Assembly (NCBI RefSeq): GCF_001625215.2
Contig: NC_030384.2
Location: 31,608,527-31,672,526 of the forward strand
Length of the DNA stretch: 64,000 nt
Source: Daucus carota subsp. sativus
Taxonomy: Eukaryota; Streptophyta; Magnoliopsida; Apiales; Apiaceae
Reading direction: 5' to 3'
The position numbers and the translations under genes were made by a program. Position 1 is the first letter of the stretch. Each line of letters starts with the position of its first letter. Shown here piece after piece: positions 38,050 through 50,827 of this stretch. The notes below the pieces were generated by a model. It was not told the DNA's origin and did not search any database. It saw only the letters and a program-made list of their open reading frames with translations.

Positions 38050-40612
38050 TTAAAAGAAATCAATCTCTAAATAGTTACCAGACGGCTTTACATCAACACC
38101 GGGAACCTTATCCACTTTAGGTGCTCGTGGTACCTCGTTGTACAAGAATGGTCTTGGCACATCTGGTGGACTGGCACAACGTATCAGCGCCCAGTTCACG
38201 CTCTGAAAGAACGGATGCTGTTTGATCTCAGTAGCCCCGCGTCTATATGCAAGGCGGTTTTGTGGTTCTTTCACAAGTAGGCCTCGGATCAAGTCCCTTG
38301 CAGCAAAACTCACACTAGGTGATTCTGGAAACTTAAGGGGCTGTCCCACAACATTAAACAAGGTGGCTCTATTACCTGCCCCTTTGAATGGAGTTTTTCC
38401 AAATAGGAGCTCGTACAGAAAAATCCCAAATGTCCACCAATCTACAGCACTTCCGTGGCCTTCGCCTTTAATAATTTCAGGTGCCAAATACTCGTGTGTC
38501 CCTACAAAGGACATTGACCGAGCACTTGTAGGTTCTGCCATTAGCTCAGGCAAGGGACTCACTTGATTATGTATTTCAGCCTTAGGCTTTTGTTTTTTCG
38601 ATTTCTTAGACATGCCTAGAAAGCGTGGTCCAAAACAAGTAGGCTGGATACAAGAGGGCTGGACAACACAAGAAGGCTGAACACAATATCCAGAGTTCTT
38701 AGATTCCATGGTAGAATTTGAGGACCTCACCAATGTTGGGCTCACTGCACATCTAAGCGAGAGATCAAAATCAGAAAGCATAATATGCCCGTCTTCCCGT
38801 ACTAAAACATTTTCTGGTTTAAGATCTCTGTAAATGATCCCAAGCATGTGCAAGTATTCCATGGCAAGGAGAACTTCTGCCACATAAAACCTGTAAAAAT
38901 ATACCTAAGTTAACCTGCTGAGAACATAGTTAATAATCTGTCAAATGTTCTTGGTGTATGAATCTCTTCTTAATCAACAATAACACAACAGAAAAATGGA
39001 ATTGGTGATTATAAGTGATTAGAACTCTCAAATGAACTACCAATGCATGTAGTTTCTTTTTTCTTCTTCTTTTTGCCAAATAATGTTAGTTTTTTTTAAT
39101 TTTGCATATCATACCTACATCAAACATCTAGTTGTAAGTATAAAACCAATCTCGAATGCTATGCCGATACAAATATAATTCAATACTTTCTTGTCATAGC
39201 CCATTGCAGAGAACACTGAAGTTATATGTACAAAACCAGAAGGTTTAAAGTTATTACAGCATACTTGTGTATTTAAGTAACCTATCTTCATAAAACCTGC
39301 CAAGGACTTAAGTATATAAACCTTCTCATAGTATTACAACTTAAGCAAGTAGTATATACATATACACTGCCACAATACCAATTAGAAGCTAATTAATAAC
39401 TAAAGCACATAGGGTCATACGGCTAACTTCATTAGGTTTCATTTATATGCAAATAAGATCAATTCATATTTTTCAAGAAAAGAATTATTTTAGAAGCTGC
39501 CCTAGGTTGACATTTGAAGTTAGATTAACCACATTCGCCATAAATGAAAGTCAACAAATTATTAACCTGGCAGCATGTTCTGAGAAATATCTTCCAGGTT
39601 GCTTTTGCCGCAGTGCATGTAAATCTCCCCCCGGGCAGAATTCCATCACCAAGAAAGAAAAGTTCTCTGTCTCAAAGTGTGTATACAAGGTGGGAAGAAA
39701 TGGATGATCCAGGGACTGCAATATCTCTCTTTCTGTCTGAGCCCGTAAGAGCTTCTTCCGACTAGCTAGGGCTCCTTTGTCCATGACCTTAATTGCAAAA
39801 TAATTTCTGGTCCCACCTAACTCCGCCAGATGAACACTGCCTATATCTCCACATCCTAACCTTTTAAATAGCCTGAAGTGGTTCAGCCCCAAGTTCCCAT
39901 CACGAGATCGGATGGCTTGAATTGCTTCCCATCTTGAATCATTTGACTTGTGCGGTTTGTTTATTGTGCTACTTAAACTACTGGAGCTACTTTCATCACT
40001 AAGATCACTGCCTGTGCTTCCCCTAATACTTGTCTTCCTGCTCTCAGCAAAATCACATGAGTAACTAACTTCACCACTTTCGATGGATTTCTCTATACTG
40101 CTTGCACATTCACTAACTTCAGTGGTAGTGAAGCTTTGTTTGGCTTCTGCAAATTGTGTGGTAGAGTTTTTAGATAATACTGGTTTAATTTCATCAGCAA
40201 TGACTTCTCCTGCTGCCAAAACATGATCTGCAAATTCCACTAAGCTGCTTGAATCAGAATTTGCAGAATCATCAATAGAGGCGGAGCATTTATGTGAACA
40301 TGTTACTTTTTCTTGAACATTTTCTTCACTTTTTTGTACAAACTTCGAATTACCGTTATTTGACCTAGTGTGAAGCTTTGATGACTCCGGTGCATCCATG
40401 TTCTTAGGTGTATTAAGAACAATATCAACTACCGGGGTTTGAGCAGCATCCATCACATGATCAATAACAGTTGCAGATGAGGCAGATGTAGCTCCATCAT
40501 ACCTAGAGTGCTTTGTACTTAACGGACGAGGAGGCCGGTTAGTTTCAGCAACAGGAGAGGAATTGTACCCTAAAGAATGCAACGCATTAACTCCCTTCAC
40601 AAGTGATTCCAT
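38050..40612 (-). CDS. AGCVIII serine/threonine kinase (D6PK/KIPK type)
   Basis: Two exons, 40612-39567 and 38890-38050, give 628 residues. About 1-245 is a Ser-rich N-terminal region of low complexity. The kinase domain starts at about 246 ([19 protein letters not shown]), with catalytic lysine [17 protein letters not shown] in the catalytic loop and DFD in place of DFG, the AGCVIII hallmark. An insertion between subdomains VII and VIII holds [17 protein letters not shown] and a basic KKSKKQKPK patch, typical of membrane-associated family members. [23 protein letters not shown] follows, and the chain ends in EIDFF, a PIF-like PDK1-docking tail. D6PK-type kinases phosphorylate PIN auxin carriers. 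This member's substrate is not shown. The intron falls at the family's usual place after SEHAAR. Confidence 0.9.
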
Positions 40613-41251
40613 TCAAGTAATCACAAGAAACAGTCAGCTGACAAGTTCAATTAAGCGACCGACCCGATCAGATCCTAATCACAAACAACAATAACAGAAT
40701 CAATAACCAGCACATATAGGTACCATAATTGATTAATAGAAACAATTACTTTAATTATGAACGCAAACAAGCAAAGTAACCGAATTGCATACTTTCTGCA
40801 CAAATTAGTCACAATACACTGAATCAGCCCGCACCCTCTACAGAAATAGTTCAACAACAGCTCATTGAAGTCGAAAAACTTCCAAAAAATTGCATTTTTA
40901 AGTAAACCAACAAAAACAAAACGTGATTCACAATCAAATGAAAACCACAAGCAAAGATTTAGCAAACATTACAAACGAAAGAATTAATGATCCTTAACAA
41001 ACACACCAAAATACCCACATTCACAAACTCTTGAAACAAGCAAAACTAAAGAAAAAGCAACAAACTTTAAGCAAAAAAAGTCAAGTAAAGAAAAAGGGGT
41101 GTTGATTATTCCCACAACAAAAGCAAAAAATGAATTGGGTATTTCATGATTCCCCAGATTCCTTTTTCTTTTCCTGCACTTCCCACAGTAAAGTAAAAAC
41201 TCTTAAACAAAAATAAACACATATACACAAAAAATACACACAAGCTTTTCA

Positions 41252-41530
41252 GTACCTGATTACAGAATGCAGATGAAGAAACAACCTTCCATGAGTGTTG
41301 AAAGAACCAAGTGGGTGTGTGTATATATGAATTATATGTATGTATATATATTACAAGCCCAAGAAAATGACTTGAAGAAAGTGAAAAAGCAATCAACTTT
41401 ACAATTTTAATAATGATGGGTTCAATGTTTTGGGAGTCATTCTCAGATCTGATCGGAACAAGTGATAGTGGTGGTAGTATTGAGATTGGAGAAGGAGGAG
41501 CAACAATATAAATATATAATCTATCTGCCT
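41252..41530 (-). promoter_or_regulatory. Kinase promoter and first leader exon
   Basis: On the minus strand, TATATATTTATATT at about 41505-41520 precedes a leader exon that ends ATCAG|GTACTG at 41255, indicating an intron in the 5' leader whose acceptor is near 40640. The exact acceptor is uncertain. Confidence 0.45.
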
Positions 41531-42657
41531 TTTCTGATTAATTATTGTTCTTGTACAAAGGCTTCGTCGTTTAATGTGATGAATAATACTTACATGTTAT
41601 AGATACATGTACTGGAATAATGTATGTATTTGTGGAGAGGGAAACATGTAGAAAAGGAAAAGGCTTTCTTCGTTTATTTTATTGTTTTGCTTCTCTTTGC
41701 TGTCGCTACAAAGCAAATGGAAGAAATTATTATATATTAGCTTTTCTTTTCTACTTAGATATTTTTATTTATAAATAAAATTATTAAAGATATAGGGAAT
41801 GTTTGGAAGCTCAGTTTTTGGGCTTATAAATTATAATCAATTTATTTATATCATTTGCATAAAGAAAAAGAAATTGTGAATGTCTTCTGTCGGAATTTTA
41901 AGCAATTATATAGCGTATGGATATTAATGGATTGTTATATATTGATTTTATGCCAATTATAGATAAATGTTGTTGAGTTTATGTAGAGCGTTTTAAGATT
42001 TAAGCACTATATTTATAAATTTTATTAATTTTGATGTGATTTCAAAAAATATAAAATAAACTAAAAAATCTCACAAAATTCACAAAATTAGGTATGCAGT
42101 TTATAAATTAAGGTTTCCACCACACTTCGATATTCCCCAAGATTAAATACTACCGTAAAATAATTTTAATAGGTGGTGCTTCGGCCAATTAAAATTAGTA
42201 ATGGTCGTTTTAGTTTTTTACACGTATTTTCAAATGCAAAAAAAAACGTATTTTTATACATTATTGATCAAATTTTCTTTTTCCAAATAAATATATAGAT
42301 ATTAAACTTTAATTCAGAAAAAAAATATGAAAAGTAATACTTAAAAATGTATTTTTTTTACAACTCAAATTACATGCACAAAATCAAAACGACTATTATT
42401 TTAAATAAAAGGAATATATATAATTATACTTTCTCAGTTTGGGCAGGGTTTCATCCCGATAACATGCTAAAAATTGATAAGCTTGGTAAAATTTACATTC
42501 AACTTGGCAATTTATCTCTCCTCTTACTTTTTCACTTTCTTCCAAATTATTATTTTAATAATAAAGCATAATTATAAGACATATTGTTAGAGTTCATGTA
42601 AAAAAAAAATGTCTGAAATCACAATTATAAGACATTTATATATCGGCTAACTTGCTA
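41531..42657. other. Intergenic, AT-rich
   Basis: Upstream of the kinase gene. No coding sequence or clear repeat recognised. Confidence 0.4.
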
Positions 42658-43282
42658 AGAGCATCTCCAACCCAACACCAAAACACCAAAATGGTGTCAC
42701 TTTTGGTGTAAAAGTCACTCCAATGCAACACCAAAATGGTGTTAAAATTACACCAAATGAGTTGGTTGACACCAAATTTGGTGTCAAGTGTTCATTTGGT
42801 GTAATTTTTACACCAAATTTGGAGTTTTTGAAATTGCCTACTATACCCTCACACCTTATGAGACAAAACAAATTTATTCCTTGTATGTCCCATTACACTT
42901 ATTTTATTTTATGTTTTTTATTTTTCAATCATAATCATTATAAATTTTCTTTCTTTAATATTTAATTCACATTTTTTATTTATTCTAAAATTTTAATAAA
43001 TTTATATTCTTGTATAAAAAAATTAAATAATTAAGTTTTTCTCTTAAATTGGTTGATGAATTTATAATTATTTGAGATCCTTGTCTAGTTATTTGTTAAA
43101 ATTCTATGTTAAGTAATGAAATTGATAAATATTGATATAAATGACTTAAAAAATGAAAAATATTTCATTTTATGTGTAAAAAGATTCTTTTTGGTATAGG
43201 ATATGGTGTTGATGGGTTGGAGTGAAGTTTTGAAATGGTGTAATTTTTACACCAAAATGGTGTTATGGGTTGGAGATGATCT
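42658..43282. mobile_element. MITE with AGAGCATCTCCAACCC ends
   Basis: AGAGCATCTCCAACCC at the left matches the inverted GGGTTGGAGATGATCT at the right with one mismatch, and TA flanks both ends (42656-42657, 43283-43284). Inside the left end, ACACCAAAATGGTGT and ACACCAAATTTGGTGT palindromes recur several times, and one reappears at the right end. 625 bp. A TA target copy would suit a Tc1/mariner-like origin, but a Harbinger-type TWA site is not excluded. Confidence 0.7.
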
Positions 43283-43459
43283 TATAGCTTAATCATTTTC
43301 TTTGACAAATTTTACAAAGTTATTAACGGGCCTTCTAAAAGAAGAGAGTTGTGAAATGGACTTTTATACACATCAAAAGATACACATCAAAAGAAAAGGG
43401 CTTTTTAATCGAAACGAAAATAGAAGCCCAGAAAAGAAATCGAAAGCGGTCCATATACG

Positions 43460-43482
43460 AGCCCATACCAACACAAACCCTA
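43460..43482 (+). promoter_or_regulatory. Site II-like element and telo-box of the eL37 gene
   Basis: AGCCCA (inverse TGGGCT, site II core) at 43460-43465 and AAACCCTAA (telo-box) at 43475-43483, roughly 110 bases before the start codon. Further site II-like motifs are at about 43328 and 43425. This pairing is characteristic of plant ribosomal protein promoters. Confidence 0.75.
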
Positions 43483-43591
43483 ATTCCCTCATCTTTCATA
43501 CATAAAGCTATAAAGATTCTATTTTCCCAGCCTTCTCCGTCCAGCACCCGCAACCCAGAGGAGATTACTGAGTTCTCCTGCATTTCACGAA

Positions 43592-45638
43592 ATGGTACGA
43601 TTACAAGATTTTATGTTGTCTGATCTGTATTTATATAAATATTTTCTAAAACTAAGATATATTTGTAAAAAATTGGTGTGTGTGTTTGACAGGGTAAAGC
43701 AGGTAAGGGAACAGGAAGCTTTGGTAAGAGGAGGAACAAGACACACACACTGTGTGTACGATGTGGTCGGCGCAGCTTTCATCTCCAGAAGAGCCGTTGC
43801 TCAGCTTGTGCTTATCCTGCTGCTCGTGTTCGCAAATGTATGCTCTCTTTTCTCCACATAAATTTAAATACTGACCCGACCCGACCCGACCCGAGCGACA
43901 TCCGCAATAATTTATTTGCTCATTTTAAAATGTTTGAGTTATTCCTCGATTTGATGAATTAGTCACTCATTTTATGGAAATTAAAAGATTAGGACGTATT
44001 GTATAAGTCGATTAAGTTGTGATTTTGTGCAAGTCACTGATTATGAACTATCTGATGTTTTGATGCTGAATTTTATTACTTGATAAGTTACTCGGGAATG
44101 TTAATGTTCTAGGCAGTTAGAGAGATGCAATGCTTTGATGGTAGATACTTTTGACATTTAGATATAAGCAAAAATGTAAGTCACTGCACTTTGATAAATT
44201 ATTCAGGCAGAGTCGAGTAGTAATTGTGAACTCGATGATTTTAACTGACTTGCTGACACAACAAGGAAAGTAGTTACATTTTATGCATCAATATTCATAA
44301 CTCAAGAATGTCTGTCCTTTTATTGCCGTAATGGGAATGACCTTGAAAGCATACTTTATTTAATATTTCTGATAATTTTTGAAAGAAATGCAAAATGCTG
44401 TGAGAAGAATCATACTGGATTTGCTGGTTATTAGTAGGTAACTGTGTGCTTTTTGAGGAGGTCATGTTTTTTGCTCTTATGGTTTGCTAAATTATTTGCT
44501 CGTTTTTAATATGCACTTCAAGTGATCTGCTTATCTTGTAAGTATTTTAGGAGTTGGTTAAATTCTGAGTCTAGATTTGGTGTTGTCTGCCTATGGTGTG
44601 ATTGCGGAGTGCAACTGTATGAGATACCTATTCATGTAAATCTTATGTTTTGTTTGGTTGGAGTGAATGATTTCGGAAGGAATGGATAGAAAAAATGAAC
44701 TATTTTATGAACAATTGTTAAGAAATTTCATTTTTTTTTCTCCATTCCATTCCTTACATCATGCGCTAAATATTACACCTTCAATTTGAGATGGAATGCT
44801 CAATTCTCTCCCATCCTCAATTTCTTCTCAAATCTCAACATAACAATTTTGCACTCCGTCAGATTTTTTTCAAAACTTTCTTCCTATCTCTATTCATTTC
44901 AAGTATTTTTACTCACTCCATTCCATTCCATTCTCCCCAACCAACACAACATTAGGCTGTGTTCACTTCATGGAATGGAATGAGGGTAGAATGAAATGAA
45001 AAATTATATAGAAGTTTTAAGGAGAGAAAGGAAAATATGAAATAATAGTGACAAAATATGAACGTAGTTAAATTTCTTGTGAGAAAGATTGTGAAGCAAC
45101 ATGATGTAAAAATGGAATGAGCATTCCTTCCAAAACATGTGGGTTAGAGTTATAGTTAAAATAGTAAGATTGGAATGATTGAAGGAATGAAAATATATAC
45201 ATTTTCTTTGATCAACACCATTTTAGAGTACAAAATTTATTCCATTCTCCCTTCATTCCATTCACTCCAAGTGAACACAACCGTAATCTTGCCAGTTTTG
45301 CTAATGTTGGAAGCATATCAGTCTGTTATAGTGTGGGCAGGTCTTAGTCCATCTCATACGTTCTCAATTCAAATTAAAAATTAATTTATGTCTTGTGGTG
45401 ATTAGATAACTGGAGTGAGAAGGCCATTCGAAGGAAGACAACTGGAACTGGTCGTATGAGGTACCTCCGCCATGTTCCCCGTAGATTCAAGTCCAACTTC
45501 AGAGAAGGTAAATCCCTTCCCCCTTCCCTCCTCTAGATAGCTGTTTTTGCTTTGCAGAAGATAATCTTGTTTCTTTACTGTTTTTTTTAAGGTACCCAAG
45601 CAACTCCACGAAGCAAGGGAGCTGCCCCAGCATCTTAA
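43592..45638 (+). CDS. RPL37: 60S ribosomal protein eL37
   Basis: Exons 43592-43594, 43693-43837, 45406-45507 and 45592-45638 give 98 residues, near the usual 94-97. The protein has the eL37 zinc ribbon: C22 and C25 in [15 protein letters not shown], then C37 and C40 in [19 protein letters not shown]. The basic [20 protein letters not shown] and a [14 protein letters not shown] tail follow. It binds 5.8S/25S rRNA in the large subunit. Exon 1 contributes only the start codon, a layout seen in several ribosomal protein genes. Intron 2 (43838-45405) is 1.6 kb because of two adjacent MITEs. A telo-box and site II motifs upstream support co-regulation with other translation genes. Intact. Confidence 0.95.
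44646..44951. mobile_element. MITE in eL37 intron 2, first of two
   Basis: TGTTTTGTTTGGTTGG at the left pairs imperfectly with CCAACCAACACAACA at the right. The inner arms are GGAATGG / CCATTCC-rich. No target duplication was identified. Confidence 0.5.
44955..45283. mobile_element. MITE in eL37 intron 2, second of two
   Basis: GGCTGTGTTCACTT at the left matches inverted AAGTGAACACAACC at the right with one mismatch. GGAATGGAATGA and CATTCCATTC repeat inside both arms. It lies only three bases from the preceding MITE, as if inserted at its edge. Confidence 0.6.
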
Positions 45639-47921
45639 GGTTTTATCTTCTGCAGAAGACAATTTTAGCAGTTAGAACAAGTTGAGACATTAAATTGCTG
45701 CCTTAGTTGAGACACTAAATTCCAATATTGTATTTGGATGATTAAATTTATACTCTCTTGCGTGCTCATATAAAAACCAACCTGCTTTGTTTTTCTAAGC
45801 TTTGCCGTTTATTGTGATTTAGTTTGATTATGCACTTTGGAAAAATATTTACTGCATTATCGTTTTTGTTCCCAAAGATAAAAGAACAAAATTTTAAGGT
45901 ATTTTTTTTCCCGAAGATGGATGTAGCCTTTGTTTTTTCCCCTTGTAATGGAAGGTGGAAATGCGCATTTTTTGAAACTTTGGTTTATATGATCTTCTTA
46001 CGTGTGTGCTTGCTATATTATTGTAGAATTTCACTGTATAACATAGAACTTTTTTCAATCTGACAGTATTGTACCAAGAGGGTTCTTGATATACGTGACC
46101 ATGACCATTTAAACAATCAATCATCCATAGTAACACTGATTCCACAATTTATTTTTTACACTTGGCCCACTCTGAAAGGTATTTACCATTACAAAAAGGC
46201 AATATTAAGCCTTGTTCACCAATGGCCTTGAGTTAAATGTTGACTGAGATTTCCTGCCATCAGTTTTGCTGATCAGAGATATAATGACAATTTCTTGGCT
46301 GAGATCAGTGTGTTATCAATTAAATGTACAAGATAGGATATTAGCCACAAAGATGTGCTGCTTAGTTTGAACACAACTTATTTCTAGGTTGTCAAAAGCT
46401 ATTGTGTCACTTCAATATCTGCACAAGTTGAGACCGGAGGGATGCCAAAAAGTGCGAAGCATGAAACCCGATCAGAACGGGACCTGAAAGGTATAATCTG
46501 ACCCTGCTTCCAGCCTTAATGGGTCTATTGATTTTCATCTTCTCAAAAGGTGGCATGGAATGATTTGACCCGATCCACGTAACATCAGCAATGCAGAGGA
46601 TCTCTTTCATTTATATGGTCCAGTTTTTTGTTACACCATAAGTGAGCTTCCTGAGAAATATGACTTTGCTCGTTCAGTGCAAGAGTACTTTGCTTGCGTG
46701 ATACCTCATCTATAAGGGGCTTTCAAAAAATATGACTCGGCTCGTTTAATGTAAGTTCATTTGCTATATATTTGTAGGACCCAATAAATGTCAGAAGTAC
46801 AGAAATGTGTGGAAGTAATATTAATTTTTTTTAAAATAACTAAAATGGGTTTGGACCCATGGACACCTTAACCACTTGAGGTGGTAACTTCCAACACTAA
46901 AAAATACACAAAATTAGGAGTCAAGTCACTTGACATGATACTTTAACACCAAAAATATACAAAAATAGGAATTTAATTACTTGACGGGATCTAAAAACTT
47001 AGTCACTTGACGGGAATCGAGGAGCAGAACTCAGAGTCTAGTCAAGTGACGTGGATCTAGAAGGTAAGTGATCCCGATGGTATGGATGTTGTTAGAGATC
47101 TCAATCGATCTATCAAAACACGCTTGGTTTGAAATCTGGAAGATTCAAATAAAATTTGAATATTAAAAATATACTTACGGGATTTTCAAAATAAGTCCAG
47201 ACTTTTTAAAAAAATCTCAAAATAGCAGCCAACAAGATGACACATAATTGAGATGGGTTCAATAATTGAATCATTTATGAAATAAAATTTAAGATAATTT
47301 ATCCCAAATTGAACTTTAATCATTGTTGAATTTGCCTCCCAAAAATTTCCTCACTCAAAAATAGAATCATTTATAATATACTACTATATAAATTGCATGA
47401 TAAGCTGGGCAGCAAGTCATTGTATATTACATTAGTCATGAGCAAAGAATCTATCAACAACCAATAATCTAGGTTTCCAATCATATTGATATCGAGCCGA
47501 GACGCATGCACAAGTGCAAACTTTTGTATCTTATCTTTTAATTAGTGCATTAGGTATCCTAATCACATAACAAGATGTGCAATTTTTCTGTTAGCCTTTC
47601 GATAAAGAGAGTTGCAGTAAGTTAAACTCTTGGTATTAAGAGGCGGTCTGGGTTAGCTTAAAAAAATTGATTTGTAATTACTTTTTTCCGGCGAAAAAGA
47701 GCTCATCGACTAGATATGAAAATTAAATGTGTTCAGTATCAAAATTAAATACACCTTCAGGACACTTGCACTTTGAGGATCTTTGGAGACAAATTTGCAA
47801 GTTTGAGGTTTAACTTTTCTATGATCATATGGTAGATGCACTTTTAGCTTTTAGCACTAGTACTGAAGTTTTTTAAGTTATATATATTATACGGTGATGA
47901 CGATAATCGAAAATGATATTA
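45639..47921. other. Intergenic, no gene seen
   Basis: Starts with the eL37 3' untranslated region. Around 46900-47060, GTCACTTGAC-type words recur, and a duplicated AATATGACT..GCTCGTT phrase occurs at 46658 and 46728. No coding sequence recognised. Confidence 0.4.
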
Positions 47922-48041
47922 CGGTTTTTCTTATGTGTGCTTATAGGCATATGTTAAGCACCAACCACACCAATTAAAATCTCCCAAACTTATAGAATTT
48001 GGTGCTTAGTATGTGCCCATGAACACACACTAGACAAACCC
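47922..48041. mobile_element. Mutator-like MITE family, copy A
   Basis: 120 bp, with roughly 40-bp inverted ends running from CGGTTTTTCTTATGTGTGC to GTTAAGCACC and back through GGTGCTTAGTATGTGCCCAT to GACAAACCC. The 9-bp target copy ATGATATTA is perfect on both sides (47913-47921, 48042-48050). A 9-bp duplication points to the Mutator superfamily. Confidence 0.8.
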
Positions 48042-48050
48042 ATGATATTA

Positions 48051-50263
48051 TATACAGCAATAATAGTGATGAAAGCTACAATGATAAAATCAAATGTGAA
48101 ATAGTGACTTTATAGCATCCGTTCTTGTCCAATCGTTCTGCTCTTTCTTATGAATAAATTACAGAAGTCCATGGTATTGTAATCATTCGGCAATAGTTCT
48201 TCATCAGAAAGACTATTGCCCGGACCAAACCAATTAATATATCAAAATGTTCATTTTGTGGTACATAAAGCTCTACGTTATATTGATATAAAGTAGATTC
48301 ATGCATCTTTTAGAGATCTAGAGAAGCTTAACATACTGTAAGTGGTCTGCAATCATGACTCGTCGGAAACCGTATAATTATATCGAAAGAAGAAAATAGA
48401 AAAACGAACAAGATTCGTATAATCTCTGCCTGGCATTTTACGAACTTTTAGTCATATGTGTATATCACGTCATGTGAAAAATGAAATTGCGAACAAAATT
48501 TGGGAAGCACTATTCTTGGTGTAATTAGAGGTGATATCAAAAGTGCATAACTTGTGCGCATCGTAGAACACAATATTTATTTCTCGTGATATTGTTATAG
48601 GTTGAATTTTTCACGAATATCCTACAGCTTAATATATTACTAGTACGGTTTAAATTGCACCGTACAACAATACAATAACACACATATATATATGTTAATA
48701 ATAGTTAAATAAAATTATATTATATGTATATATATATTATCTGTAATTATATTATATATATCTTTCTTAAATTTTTTATATATTAATTAATTACTTTCTA
48801 AATCTAATATAAATATTATATTAAAATTTATAATATGATTATATTGTTATGATATGTCTCCTCGTACTCATTATAATTATACTTATATTTTTGTTGATAT
48901 TTTGAGCAATTGTTGTAACTCTTTATAAATATTATAAAAAATTATTTTAACAGTCATGTATTTAAATTTTATTCATGATTTCAACTATAAAAATTTATTT
49001 TTTTATAAATTTTAAAATATAAAGATTTAGATGAGAAATCCAAAAATGAATATCAGATAAAATGGCTATGCAGATAAAATGTTTAAAACAAACGAAAGCT
49101 TAATAATTAGTGCACAGTGCTGGGTAGCCTTTTAAAACTGTAGCCAGTACTAATTATTACATGCGAGCTGGGGACATGTCGGCAAGAAAAAAGAACGGGC
49201 AATTAAAGAGCAGTGAAATGACAATGATACATACATTAGACTACTCAATATGCATGTGTCCTTCCATTACGCCTGAGAAAATGTCCTCGTAGGGTTTCTT
49301 CTGTCCTCATCATCACTACTTCGCTTTATGAATTCTGTTGATAATTTTTAGTTTACTTTGTTCAGTCTTATATACAGAATTAGGATCTTATTTCTGTATT
49401 GATTGATATATCAAACAAATCATGGGTGTATTTGATTGTGATTTAAAAGGGTTTTTCATTCATGAATTCCAGGAAATTCAATTCGAATTTTAGAAGATAT
49501 ATCAGAATTTTGGAATATTGGATTGAGATTCTAAATTAAACTAATAATATCTAATGATATTCGTTATGATTTTAAATTATACTTAAAAATTCAATGATAT
49601 TCAATTGAAACTGTTTTAAATTCATTAAAAATTCAAAATATGATGGTATTCAAATTCTGACGGATTTTTTAAGACTTGATTAAATGATAGATGTTGTGGA
49701 ATTATTTACTGTATTTTTGTAAGCTTTTGAAATCTCATCATCAATAGGATTTTAAATCGCTGTTTTTAAATTCAAAAAAATCTTTATCAATTTACGACAT
49801 TTTATCAAGAATCCACACAAAATTAAAATCAAATACAATCCATTAAAATTAATATATTAGAAATAATATATTAAAATTTTAGTTGAATACATCCCTAAAA
49901 TTAAGCAAAATTGAATTGGAAACCTGAAATAGAATCAGTAAGCAGACACTCGAGTCTCGACAACAAATAGGTGCAATGTCAAATATTTACGGTATCTCGA
50001 CAACGAGTCACGGAATTTTGGACAAGTTGAATTGGATTGAGCTTTGAACTTGGATTGAATGAACAGTAAGAGTATGAAAACGCTGAAGGTCAAGCTCGTA
50101 CGCATGATGATGAAGAAAGCGTTACTATTGTTTAGCAATCAAAAGCAAAAGAAACCCTATTTGTATAACTGCGCACCGCGTACCGCCTGCTTCATTTTTC
50201 ATTATATAATTGGAGTAATATTATTGCCACTATATATTTAATTAATGAATCTTGTAACATTGA
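48051..50263. other. Intergenic, AT-rich
   Basis: Long AT-rich spacer with TA-rich runs at 48680-48780. I see no gene. Short antisense-type frames near 49935-50241 show no family resemblance. Confidence 0.4.
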
Positions 50264-50271
50264 GTTGCGTA

Positions 50272-50819
50272 TAGGGCCGTAAATGAACTGAACTTGTCGC
50301 TAAGCCGACTCGACTCGGTAAGAACTCGGCTCGTTAACGAGCTCGAGTTCGAATAACCAATAATGTTCGATAAGCTTAACGAGTCGAACCAAGCTTTTTA
50401 GTTGTTCGACTCGACACGACTCGTTAAGAACCCGGACTTGGTTTCGACTCGTTAAAAACTTGACTCGATAAAAAATATAAATTAAAAAAAAAGATTTTTA
50501 ATTTTAAACTTTGGTTTTAGACCTTAGTTTTAGCTTTTTTATTTTCAATTTTGTAATGAACTTTTTTTATTTTTAAAATTGTGTACTAAATAGACAAAGT
50601 CAATTGTTGAAATTTGAAAAAAATAGAAATTTTATTGACCAGCTCGGTATCGACTCGGTTCGGCTCGACTCAGATCGGTTTGTTAAAAACTCGAACCCGA
50701 CTCGATCGGTCTTTAACGAACTCGAGTTCAAACCGGAAAAAATCGATAAGCTTATCGAGTTTGGCTCGATTCGGTAAAAAAAACTCGAATCGGTTCGGTT
50801 CGGTTCGTTTACCGCCCTA
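50272..50819. mobile_element. hAT-type MITE with perfect 8-bp target copy
   Basis: It begins TAGGGCCGTAAATGAAC and ends GTTCGTTTACCGCCCTA, an imperfect inverted pair. GTTGCGTA flanks both sides exactly (50264-50271 and 50820-50827). The 548-bp interior is full of short subterminal motifs such as CGACTCG, CTCGTTAA and TCGGTTCGG in both orientations around an AT-rich core. All these are hAT hallmarks. There is no transposase, so it is non-autonomous. Confidence 0.88.
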
Positions 50820-50827
50820 GTTGCGTA

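Noticed and set aside
38222-38566. 114-codon frame opposite the kinase gene
   Set aside because: It is the antisense shadow of the conserved kinase exon.
42647-42965. Open frames on both strands reading FGVILTPFW / NGVKITPNE repeats
   Set aside because: They are translations of the MITE's ACACCAAA palindromes, not protein genes.
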